From Rhodospirillaceae bacterium (GTDB lineage Bacteria > Pseudomonadota > Alphaproteobacteria > Rhodospirillales > UBA2165), in contig JABIHH010000037.1 of the NCBI GenBank assembly GCA_018649725.1, forward strand, positions 1 to 41,400: 41,400 bases of DNA, read 5' to 3'. A model generated the notes under the pieces. It was not told the origin of the DNA. It worked only from the letters and a program-made list of their open reading frames with translations, and did no database searches. Shown piece by piece: positions 25,679-32,692 of this stretch (position 1 is the first letter of the stretch; each line of letters begins with the position of its first letter). The position numbers and the translations under genes are program-made.

Positions 25679-27231
25679 TCCGCGGCCTCCTGAGATGTCG
25701 GCAGGTTCTTGAGGTGCGTGGAAAAATCATCGATTTGTTGTTTTAGTTTGGCGTTATCGGTGACCGCACCCCAACACGTCCAGACGCGCTCTTTTGGGAC
25801 GCGTTTCCGCAAATAGGGATCACGCTCGCCGGAAAGGCGTTGCTCGGTCCAGTGAATGCCAAAGCGATGATAACAATCACCTTCCCGGCAGCCGGTAAGC
25901 AGCACGCCGTCGGCTTTCTCCTTCATTAGAATATAATCGATGAATGAGGGTGGCAGCATGCCAATGCAAGGTAGGCTGGTGACGACGACATTGGCACTTT
26001 CAATTTTGTCGACATCAATGCCATGGTCACAGCCGTAAATAATAATCCGAGGGGCGCCTTCGGGCAGAACATCCGGTAATCTATCGAGCGACGCATCGGT
26101 ATCAGCGCGCAGCTTGGTTAGCCGGAAATGCGGCAGGTCAATACCGGTTATTAACATTTCCTGGCTTCTAAACGGCGTTGCGGTTGGGCACGAGCCGACG
26201 CAAATGCCACAAGAGGTGCAAATGTCAGGGTCAACTTGAGCGATTCGTGGATAGGGGCGGCCATCAGTGCGTGGCTGCATGGTGACAGCACCAAAGGGGC
26301 AGTCGGCATAACATCTAGAGCAGCCGTTACAGTTCAGATTGTCTACCTCGGCGGCTTCTTGAAAGGTGAGTTTTGGCATCCAGGGCAGGCAAGCAATAAA
26401 GATAGAAAGCGTAAGGGCGATTAACCAAAGGGCGCCCGCACCCCACATATCAAACAGCGGATAGGCGATGGCATAAAACCAGTCGAGCTCAACATTCACT
26501 ACCACTTTATCCAAATTAGCCGGGCCATGGCTGACGGCAGGTTTAACCAAAGAGAGAACGGTGAGCATGATTAAGGTGCCGATGGCCAGCCCTTTGGGTG
26601 GATTGATGCGGGGTCGACTGATTTTAACGACATGGATAAAGCAGGCGATCAACAGGAACAGCGGAATAGCAATGTGTAAAAACAGCAGCAGCGAGAACAT
26701 GCGGTCTTTGAAGGCTTCTGGTGTCAGGAAGTTATTGGCGAGCGGCTCGCCAAAAATACTCAGCCAGTCGAGCCACTCTGCCGAAGCGATCATGAGATAT
26801 TGCGCCAGCTCGTCCCAGACCAGCCAATAGCCACCAATGCCAGAGGCATATAGCAGCCAGATGATCGGCACACCCGTGAACCAGGTAAACCAGCGGACGC
26901 CCCGGTATCGGTCCATAACGAACTCGCGGGCGAGGTGGATAAACGTGGTCACCACCATAGCGTCCGAGGCGTAGCGGTGGAAGCTGCGCATAATACCGCC
27001 GATATAAGGCTGGTCATGGGTCAAGCTCTCCACCGATTGAAAGGCACCCGAAACGCTGGTTTCAAAGAAGATGTAGACATAGACGCCGCTGACGGCGACG
27101 ACCCAGAAAAAGAAAAACGATAGGGCCCCTAAATGGCGTAGCGGGTTCCACTCGGGACCAAAGGGATTGTCGAACCAACCTTCGAATTTTAGCAAAACTG
27201 CCTGAAGGGGCAGCTGAATATTTTTGAGCAT
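25675..27231 (-). CDS. Cytochrome b / ferredoxin / MvhD-type fusion protein
   Basis: The 518-residue protein joins three modules. Residues 30-280 form a cytochrome b N-terminal domain with two His pairs (His85/His99 and His186/His200) that should hold two b hemes as in bc complexes. Residues 298-350 contain two 4Fe-4S motifs (CNGCSRCYADCP and CTSCGICVGSCP). Residues 385-500 resemble the MvhD/HdrA-type iron-sulfur domain (IIYGCDHG, LPCIGML, LTGCREGDCYHRFG). There is no C-terminal cytochrome b half. A quinone-linked electron-transfer role is likely. The gene lies 12 bases after the Sco-like gene in the operon of the heme-copper enzyme, suggesting it feeds or drains that enzyme. Confidence 0.88.
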   Translation of the reverse strand: MLKNIQLPLQAVLLKFEGWFDNPFGPEWNPLRHLGALSFFFFWVVAVSGVYVYIFFETSVSGAFQSVESLTHDQPYIGGIMRSFHRYASDAMVVTTFIHLAREFVMDRYRGVRWFTWFTGVPIIWLLYASGIGGYWLVWDELAQYLMIASAEWLDWLSIFGEPLANNFLTPEAFKDRMFSLLLFLHIAIPLFLLIACFIHVVKISRPRINPPKGLAIGTLIMLTVLSLVKPAVSHGPANLDKVVVNVELDWFYAIAYPLFDMWGAGALWLIALTLSIFIACLPWMPKLTFQEAAEVDNLNCNGCSRCYADCPFGAVTMQPRTDGRPYPRIAQVDPDICTSCGICVGSCPTATPFRSQEMLITGIDLPHFRLTKLRADTDASLDRLPDVLPEGAPRIIIYGCDHGIDVDKIESANVVVTSLPCIGMLPPSFIDYILMKEKADGVLLTGCREGDCYHRFGIHWTEQRLSGERDPYLRKRVPKERVWTCWGAVTDNAKLKQQIDDFSTHLKNLPTSQEAAE

Positions 27232-27243
27232 TAATTTAAACTT

Positions 27244-28149
27244 CTATGTAACGGGGTGATCTGATCCAGAGGCGGGTTTATGCCAAATTCGCCAGATGTT
27301 TCGAATGACGAATTGTCCCATAAGCAAGAGCACAATGGCACTGAGGAACATACCTATAAAAAAAGAATAATCAAAACGGTACTTGCCGGCATAGGGGTCG
27401 TATATTGTGCAGAACAGTTTTACCTGATTAAGCAGCCCATCAAAGCTGCTGAGAGACTTGGCGGTGCCGAGCAAAAGTTGCTTGAGCGGCTCGGTCAGCC
27501 GGGTCGGTTCGAAATCCTGGCCATAGATTTGTGCATAGACTTCCCCTTTAGCATCAATGAGAGTGGTTTGGGTCAAGTGGTCAAAACCTTTCGGGGAGGC
27601 AAAATAGATAAAGCCGGTATCGCCAGACAGGCGCTCTACCTCATTCGGCTTGCCGCTCAAAACTTTCCAATTCTGATCGCCGACATCTTGTTGACGGGCA
27701 AAGGATTTCATCGCCTGTGGGGTGTCGCGCAGCGTGTCGAAGCCGACGGAAATTACGTTAAAGTCTTTAGCGCCAAGGGCGTCTCGGGCGTCTTTGACGG
27801 CCTCGGCTAAATTCTGCGTCATCATCGGGCAGGTGTGGGCGCAGCTAGAATAGACCATGCTGAGAATAAGGGGCTTGCCTCTAAATTGATCTAGCTTGAT
27901 CACGCTACCATCGCTCGCGATGAACTTGTAATTGCCAATGGTTTTGCCGATGGCGGATTGGCTGTAAGTATAGGCGGCTTTAGCATCGAATTTAGCAGCG
28001 CCTGGAAATGATTCCTTGGTGACAGTTCGGGCGGAGTTTTTGGCCGCGTCATTTTCATGGCCATGGCTTGGCGCAATGCTGGTAGGGCTCATTACAATTA
28101 GAATAATGATAACCAGTGATTTGATAAAAATTTTTGCCCTAAAATTCAT
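27244..28149 (-). CDS. SCO1/SenC-like copper chaperone or thiol protein
   Basis: The 301-residue protein has an N-terminal signal/anchor (about 8-28), a thioredoxin-like SCO domain with the copper-binding Cys103 and Cys107 (SSCAHTCPMM) and His191 in FDHLTQT, and a C-terminal membrane helix near 262-285. SCO proteins deliver copper to, or reduce, the CuA site of subunit II; a CuA subunit is encoded two genes upstream. The C-terminal helix and the N-terminal extension make it longer than typical SCO proteins of about 200 residues. It lies 84 bases after the subunit I gene in the same operon. Confidence 0.92.
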   Translation of the reverse strand: MNFRAKIFIKSLVIIILIVMSPTSIAPSHGHENDAAKNSARTVTKESFPGAAKFDAKAAYTYSQSAIGKTIGNYKFIASDGSVIKLDQFRGKPLILSMVYSSCAHTCPMMTQNLAEAVKDARDALGAKDFNVISVGFDTLRDTPQAMKSFARQQDVGDQNWKVLSGKPNEVERLSGDTGFIYFASPKGFDHLTQTTLIDAKGEVYAQIYGQDFEPTRLTEPLKQLLLGTAKSLSSFDGLLNQVKLFCTIYDPYAGKYRFDYSFFIGMFLSAIVLLLMGQFVIRNIWRIWHKPASGSDHPVT

Positions 28150-28233
28150 TTTGTTCCCAATTTTTTTGGTGGTTTTTTAGAGAAATTTCCGGCGGGCAGG
28201 TAAACCGCCCGCCGGATTATTCTAGCAAAGTTG

Positions 28234-29931
28234 TTAACTTAAACCCCAAGTGGAGGCGAGGAATTTCCAGTTAACAAAGAAGTAGAGGACAAACACCGCT
28301 AGGAAGATAAGGGCGAATGTGAAGGTTCCTGGTACTTCCATTGTGCCGGCGCTGCCATGGCCACTCATGGCGGATGGTGCGGGAGTAGGGGCTGCTTCAG
28401 GTGCAGGCGCCGCTGCTGATACCTCATCGCGGTTTTCACCCCACAATAGAGAGCCAACGATCACAACAACGAACATAATGCCGCCAATTGTCGCAATGAC
28501 ACCAAACACGCCATTAATGCCCATCATCAGATGTGCCAGTGCAGGGTGATCAAACTTGATCGCCGCATCGGCAAATGTAATGTCCCAGTGACGGCGGGAA
28601 ACACCCAAAGTACCGGCACCCATCATGGCAAGCGAGAGACCGGCCACACCTAAACCAAATAGATATGGTTGCCATTTTGCCCATCCTGGCAAAATCAACT
28701 CACGCCGGAACAAGACCGGGACCAGCCAATAGGTGATCGCCATAAAGGCCAAAGTCGTACCCGCTGCAACCGTGCCGTGGAAGTGACCCGGTACATAGAG
28801 CGTGTTGTGGACAATGATGTTGATCTGTTCTTGGCCCATGATCACGCCGGTGATGCCACCTAGCACACCAAACAGAACCAGGGAGATGAACATGCCCGAG
28901 AACACCGGATTGCTCCAAGGTGCTTTCCGGATCCATTCAAACATACCGTTGGTGTAGCCAAGCTTGCGTTGAGCAGCCTCGATGGCACCTGGAACGGTTA
29001 GACCGTGGATCATACTCGCCATCACAGCAAGATAGAGCAGGTAGCTGGTATTGACGATTTTCCACTCTGAACTAAGCGCTGGTTCCACCAAGAGATGGTG
29101 AGCCGAAGCCAGTTGCAGGAACAGAATATACATCAAGAAAGCAAAGCGGCTGACTTTCTCTGACAATGGTTTTGCATTGAACAGAATAGCTGCAATTGCG
29201 TACCAAACAGCGATATGCGCTGCGACGTTAATTTGCTGCGAAGAGTGACCCATTGCCCACCAAATAACTTTGTACATCAGCGGATCGATGTAGGCGATAA
29301 AGCCAAGTGACCACAATAACGTCGGGATCAAGATCACTGCACCTGAAGCGATTGTGAAAACAGCAATAATTGCCGCAGTCATAGCGCCAAAAGTGACCAG
29401 TGGGATTGAGCCTTCATAGGTCTTCTCTTGCTTGGCAACCACCAAGGTCGCAAAGAACACAGCGCAACCACAGAGCGCTCCGACGGCAAATATAATTATG
29501 CCGAGGTAGAAACCTGGATCGGCCATCATTGGTACATAGGACGTGAACATGACGTTCGAATTGCCCTGCAAAACAACAACGACAGTAATTAAGCAACCAA
29601 CGAGCATCAGCCAGTATCCTAGCCAGGCCAGTTTAGGTAGCGCCAATCTGACGTTCAACAATATCGAAGAGGCAAAATACAACAATGCCATTTCGAAAAA
29701 GATTAGCCAAACCAGTAGAATGACAAAACCATGGGCTGTCAGGACCATGTAAAAATCATCCGCATTTAAAAGATGAATTTCAGGCCATCTGGTTAACGCA
29801 ACGAGAAGGCCAAGCAGACCACCAATCGCCAAAAAGACGACGGCAGTAACGGCATTCCATTTAATGAGTTTTTCGCCAGCGAGATCGACTTTAAAGCCGG
29901 TGTCGGGGCAAACGCGATAAGGACTAGTCAT
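28234..29931 (-). CDS. Heme-copper oxidase-superfamily subunit I, probable non-canonical (eNOR-type) NO reductase
   Basis: The 565-residue protein has at least twelve membrane helices and all six ligand histidines: His67 (helix II), His229 (VI), His278/His279 (VII), His383 and His385 (X, in VPGHFHGT). In A- and B-type oxygen reductases the residue four after the helix VI His is the cross-linked Tyr, and in cNOR/qNOR it is Glu; here it is Gln233 (GHSSQQ). The helix VII position of the C-type Tyr is Leu272. A usual O2 reductase is therefore unlikely. A CuA subunit, a SCO protein and nir/nos genes nearby support a CuA-type NO reductase of the eNOR kind. A Pro/Ala-rich stretch (about 505-530) precedes a last helix. 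Confidence 0.85.
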   Translation of the reverse strand: MTSPYRVCPDTGFKVDLAGEKLIKWNAVTAVVFLAIGGLLGLLVALTRWPEIHLLNADDFYMVLTAHGFVILLVWLIFFEMALLYFASSILLNVRLALPKLAWLGYWLMLVGCLITVVVVLQGNSNVMFTSYVPMMADPGFYLGIIIFAVGALCGCAVFFATLVVAKQEKTYEGSIPLVTFGAMTAAIIAVFTIASGAVILIPTLLWSLGFIAYIDPLMYKVIWWAMGHSSQQINVAAHIAVWYAIAAILFNAKPLSEKVSRFAFLMYILFLQLASAHHLLVEPALSSEWKIVNTSYLLYLAVMASMIHGLTVPGAIEAAQRKLGYTNGMFEWIRKAPWSNPVFSGMFISLVLFGVLGGITGVIMGQEQINIIVHNTLYVPGHFHGTVAAGTTLAFMAITYWLVPVLFRRELILPGWAKWQPYLFGLGVAGLSLAMMGAGTLGVSRRHWDITFADAAIKFDHPALAHLMMGINGVFGVIATIGGIMFVVVIVGSLLWGENRDEVSAAAPAPEAAPTPAPSAMSGHGSAGTMEVPGTFTFALIFLAVFVLYFFVNWKFLASTWGLS

Positions 29932-29942
29932 AATTTTTTCCC

Positions 29943-30488
29943 CTACTTACCGTCTTTAACGTAAATCTTGCCAACCATGGTGTGATGACCAGAGCCGCAA
30001 AATTCGTTGCAAATAACGCCGAATTCGCCAGAACTATTTGGCGTAATCGTCGTCACTAAATCATAGCCCGGATGAACCTGGAGATTGATGTTTTCTGGCT
30101 GCAAAGAAAATCCGTGCTGGTAATCCAGAGAAGACAGATGCAAGCGATAGCTTTTGCCTTTCTCCAGTTCTAAAATCGGCCACCAATCCCAAAGACGCCC
30201 GAGCATGTAGATATCACTACCTGCGGGTGGCTTGACGACAGGAATGTCGTTTTCGCCTTCTACGCGCACTTGATATTTCTTGGCGAAGGCCTCTGTTTTT
30301 TCAGCAAAACTGTCTGCCGTGATTTTATAAGCTTCGTTTGATAGGTTCTGATTTCCCGTCAAATGCCAATACGGCATCATAAAGAACATGATCAGACCCC
30401 AAATAAACGCAATGGTAACCCAAAGCATCTCAGTTTTTTCAACTGGCTTTGACCACCATATGCGATCTTCAGGAGGATAAATCGACAT
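29943..30488 (-). CDS. CuA-containing subunit II of the heme-copper enzyme
   Basis: The 181-residue protein has one N-terminal membrane helix (about 21-40) and a periplasmic cupredoxin domain. The complete CuA set is present: His125, Cys160, Cys164, His168 and Met171 in CNEFCGSGHHTM. It therefore accepts electrons from a soluble cytochrome c or cupredoxin and passes them to subunit I. No c-type heme motif is fused, unlike NorC of canonical cNOR. The subunit I gene follows 11 bases downstream. Intact CuA together with the changed active site of subunit I is the key argument for a non-canonical NO reductase. Confidence 0.94.
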   Translation of the reverse strand: MSIYPPEDRIWWSKPVEKTEMLWVTIAFIWGLIMFFMMPYWHLTGNQNLSNEAYKITADSFAEKTEAFAKKYQVRVEGENDIPVVKPPAGSDIYMLGRLWDWWPILELEKGKSYRLHLSSLDYQHGFSLQPENINLQVHPGYDLVTTITPNSSGEFGVICNEFCGSGHHTMVGKIYVKDGK

Positions 30489-30555
30489 CGGTAACCCCTT
30501 CTATTAGTTAAACTAAAATTTTAAATATATGTTCATTTGCTACTCCATTTCGCTT

Positions 30556-30726
30556 TTACTTCGCGAGCGGAACAGCTGTGATCTCAATGATGCCCCAGAT
30601 GATATAAACAACTGTCGGTATCGCGACACCTAAAAATAAAAGTAGGAAATGGTTGTCTAATAATCTCTGCATGAAGGGGATATCCCCTTCTTCGGCAGAG
30701 GGAGCTGGTTGGTCTTGTGGGTTCAT
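30556..30726 (-). CDS. Small single-helix subunit of the heme-copper enzyme
   Basis: From the ATG at 30726, with AGGGGA eight bases upstream, the product has 56 residues: a polar, Pro/Glu-rich N-terminus and one membrane helix (about 26-46, LLLFLGVAIPTVVYIIWGI). A longer version starting at 30756 would lack a good ribosome-binding site. Small helical subunits accompany many heme-copper enzymes, for example subunit IIa of ba3. It is the first gene of the leftward operon, downstream of the TTAAC-N4-GTCAA site at 30829. The assignment rests on position and topology only. Confidence 0.75.
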   Translation of the reverse strand: MNPQDQPAPSAEEGDIPFMQRLLDNHFLLLFLGVAIPTVVYIIWGIIEITAVPLAK

Positions 30727-30828
30727 AGTCGGTCCCCTAAAAAAAAGTTTGTCCAAACACGAAGCCGTATTATTTGATTAGACGAATCGTGCATCTGAGC
30801 AGGAGACCATAGCGAAGACTGGCTGTCC

Positions 30829-30842
30829 TTAACCGTGGTCAA
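30829..30842. promoter_or_regulatory. Probable DNR/FNR-family binding site for the NO reductase-like operon
   Basis: The 14 bases TTAACCGTGGTCAA form an inverted repeat TTAAC-N4-GTCAA with one mismatch between halves, close to the FNR/DNR consensus TTGAT-N4-ATCAA. It lies 102 bp before the ATG of the small subunit gene, which leaves room for a promoter with the site near -40. The same half-sites occur in the nosR-nirS gap (34995). The regulator is probably the DNR-type protein encoded next door. Confidence 0.6.
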
Positions 30843-30902
30843 TTTTCAAAAACCCCTTGAAACCGGGGCTTATCTGAGGGGATGATTTTTTATTGCTCGG
30901 TT

Positions 30903-30916
30903 TTGACTTAGGTCAA
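30903..30916. promoter_or_regulatory. Perfect DNR/FNR-type inverted repeat upstream of the regulator gene
   Basis: TTGACTTAGGTCAA is a perfect TTGAC-N4-GTCAA inverted repeat, 68 bp before the ATG of the Crp/Fnr-family gene at 30985. Position and form suggest autoregulation, and it may also act on the leftward operon together with the site at 30829. Binding is inference. Confidence 0.65.
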
Positions 30917-30984
30917 AAGAATTTCAATTAAATCGGTATAAGGTATCCGAATTAATATTAGGAAAATCTGGAGAAAACGCTGAT

Positions 30985-31689
30985 ATGCGCGATGGTGATC
31001 TACATTCATTTAACCAACACCCCCTTTTTAGTCAAATTGACGATGCGGCTATGGAGCGGATTTTTGCGGGCACCTCGGCAGTTGATTATGCCAAAGGTCA
31101 GGCGATTTTTCATCGCGGTGATCCGGCAGATGTCTTTTATTTTGTCGCCGATGGGTGGGTTAAAGTCTATCGCAGTACAGCCGAGGGTGATGAAGCGATT
31201 GTGCATATATTCAGTGCCGGTGACACGATCGCCGAGGCTGTTGCCTTTGCCGGGAAAAATTATCCCGTTAGCGCGCAGGCGGTGGAGAATTCCAGAGTGG
31301 TGCCGATCCTGACCAAACGGTTGGTTGCCGAGCTATCTCATTCACCGGAACTTGCTTTGTCGATCATGGGATCTCTGTCTCAGCAACTGCATTCCATGGT
31401 GGTTGAGATCGAGCAGTTGAAAACGCGCACCGCCACGCAGCGGGTCTGTGACTTCTTTATTCGGCGCTGTGCAGTGGAAGAGGGCCCGGCTGTCATTTCT
31501 TTGCCTTATGACAAAGTGATCATCGCCTCGCGCCTTGGCATGAAACCAGAAAGCCTGTCGCGAATTCTAAATCGTTTGAGGAAGGTCGGTGTCCGAACCG
31601 AAAATGGACGCGTCGCCGTCTCTGATGTTGCAGCTCTTATCCGGTTTAGCGAGGGCGAATCCCCAAGCTCACTCCGCGCCTCAAGCTAA
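30985..31689 (+). CDS. Crp/Fnr-family regulator, DNR/NnrR type
   Basis: The 234-residue protein has a cyclic-nucleotide-type sensor domain (about 14-120), a long dimer helix and a C-terminal winged helix with the recognition motif ESLSRILNRLRK; Glu189, Ser192 and Arg193 are the FNR-type contacts for TTGA(T/C) half-sites. There are no N-terminal cysteines, so it cannot carry the FNR 4Fe-4S cluster. That fits DNR/NnrR proteins, which answer NO through heme. It is divergent from the NO reductase-like operon and close to nos and nir genes, and perfect or near-perfect sites lie beside them. I infer that it activates the whole island under NO. Confidence 0.88.
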   Translation: MRDGDLHSFNQHPLFSQIDDAAMERIFAGTSAVDYAKGQAIFHRGDPADVFYFVADGWVKVYRSTAEGDEAIVHIFSAGDTIAEAVAFAGKNYPVSAQAVENSRVVPILTKRLVAELSHSPELALSIMGSLSQQLHSMVVEIEQLKTRTATQRVCDFFIRRCAVEEGPAVISLPYDKVIIASRLGMKPESLSRILNRLRKVGVRTENGRVAVSDVAALIRFSEGESPSSLRASS

Positions 31690-31716
31690 GAATCTCTCTT
31701 ATTCATTTATTCCGTC

Positions 31717-31737
31717 ATTCCGGCTTTGAGCCGGAAT
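31717..31737. repeat. Intergenic inverted repeat (first of two)
   Basis: ATTCCGGCT and its exact complement AGCCGGAAT are separated by TTG, forming a 9-bp stem with a 3-base loop. It lies between the convergent regulator gene and nosX. Short repeats like this are dispersed in many alphaproteobacterial genomes. There is no adjacent T run, so a classical terminator is not shown, but it may shape the 3' ends of both genes. Confidence 0.6.
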
Positions 31738-31775
31738 TCAGACCTTCGTTTATCTACTTCGCAAGCCAAAGATGG

Positions 31776-31796
31776 ACCCCGGATCAAGTCCGGGGT
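31776..31796. repeat. Intergenic inverted repeat (second of two)
   Basis: ACCCCGGA and TCCGGGGT enclose TCAAG, a strong 8-bp GC-rich stem just 12 bp beyond the end of nosX. The sequence resembles the common dispersed 'CCCCGGATCAAGTCCGGGG' element of alphaproteobacteria. Together with the element at 31717 it occupies the 118-bp convergent gap and could act as a bidirectional transcription end. Confidence 0.65.
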
Positions 31797-31807
31797 GGCG
31801 GATTGTT

Positions 31808-32692
31808 TTAGCCGATAACTTTCGATTCTCCACTGGCTTGTTCAATAACAGCCAATTTTGCTGCCGAGCGGTTAATGATTCTCTCAGCCTGAGATGGATC
31901 AGCGACAAATAGTGCTGTTGAGAGAGCATCGGCGGTCATGGCGCTGGGCGCAATCACTGATACGGATAAATAGTGACGCGGCGTGTCGCCACTCTCAGGA
32001 TCAACGATATGATTGCCGCTGGAAGTCGCAATGGCACCCGACGTCAGGCTTATTTTTTTGCCGGAACGGTTGTTGAGTGCGATCTGCCAAGGCTGATCGA
32101 TGGGCGCTGAAGCCTGGGTCTCACCCAATTGCAGTAATAGATGATCAAAGCCGTGGCCGCGCAAAAGATCTGCAACCCGGTCAGTAATGTAGCCTTGAGC
32201 GATGCCGTTTAGCGTAATAGCCATATGCTTTTCGAGAAACCGAACGCCATGGCCGGACAATTCAATGTTTCTAAAATTGATGCCCTCAAGAGCTTTGTCT
32301 CGTCTGGTCCACAAAGGTTGCACGGTAATATCAAAAGCACCTTGGGAGAGAAGCGAAATGGTATGCGCTTCGGCCAAAACTGTTCTGAGTTCTGGTGAGA
32401 CGTGGGTTAAATACCCCTGATCGTTTAGGCGGTTAATCTCCGAGCCCGGTCGATAGAGGCTGAAGATATCTTCAAGACGATCAATTTCGCTAACACATTG
32501 GTTGATGATTCGTTTTAAAAAAGCTTCATCGTGATGGACAAACTGCATCTCGGCTTCGACACCAAGAGCGCGGCCCCGCCAGGTATAAGTCGTGGCCTGA
32601 GATTTTGTGATATATGCCGCAAGGGGCAGGGCAGATGCGACGGCAACGATTTTTAATGCCTGTCTGCGGCTGATCGGTGGATTGACTATCAT
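31808..32692 (-). CDS. nosX: NosX, ApbE-like FAD:protein FMN transferase
   Basis: The 294-residue protein belongs to the ApbE family, which attaches FMN to Ser/Thr of target proteins. It starts with a twin-arginine type signal (SRRQALK at 8-14 and a hydrophobic stretch to about 27) and shows the family elements near LEDIFSLYRPGSEINRLN (73-90), GAFDITVQPLW and TSGAIATSSGN. Its start overlaps the stop of nosR by four bases. NosX is known to flavinylate NosR in the periplasm for N2O reduction. Both the family match and the overlap with nosR make this call firm. Confidence 0.92.
   Translation of the reverse strand: MIVNPPISRRQALKIVAVASALPLAAYITKSQATTYTWRGRALGVEAEMQFVHHDEAFLKRIINQCVSEIDRLEDIFSLYRPGSEINRLNDQGYLTHVSPELRTVLAEAHTISLLSQGAFDITVQPLWTRRDKALEGINFRNIELSGHGVRFLEKHMAITLNGIAQGYITDRVADLLRGHGFDHLLLQLGETQASAPIDQPWQIALNNRSGKKISLTSGAIATSSGNHIVDPESGDTPRHYLSVSVIAPSAMTADALSTALFVADPSQAERIINRSAAKLAVIEQASGESKVIG

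Noticed and set aside
27280..27810. 176-residue reading frame on the plus strand
   Set aside because: It is antisense to the SCO-like gene, whose CxxxC and His motifs are intact.
28234..30488. Ordinary aa3- or ba3-type cytochrome c oxidase
   Set aside because: The helix VI Tyr needed for O2 reduction is Gln233, no Tyr stands at the C-type helix VII position, and the context is denitrification.
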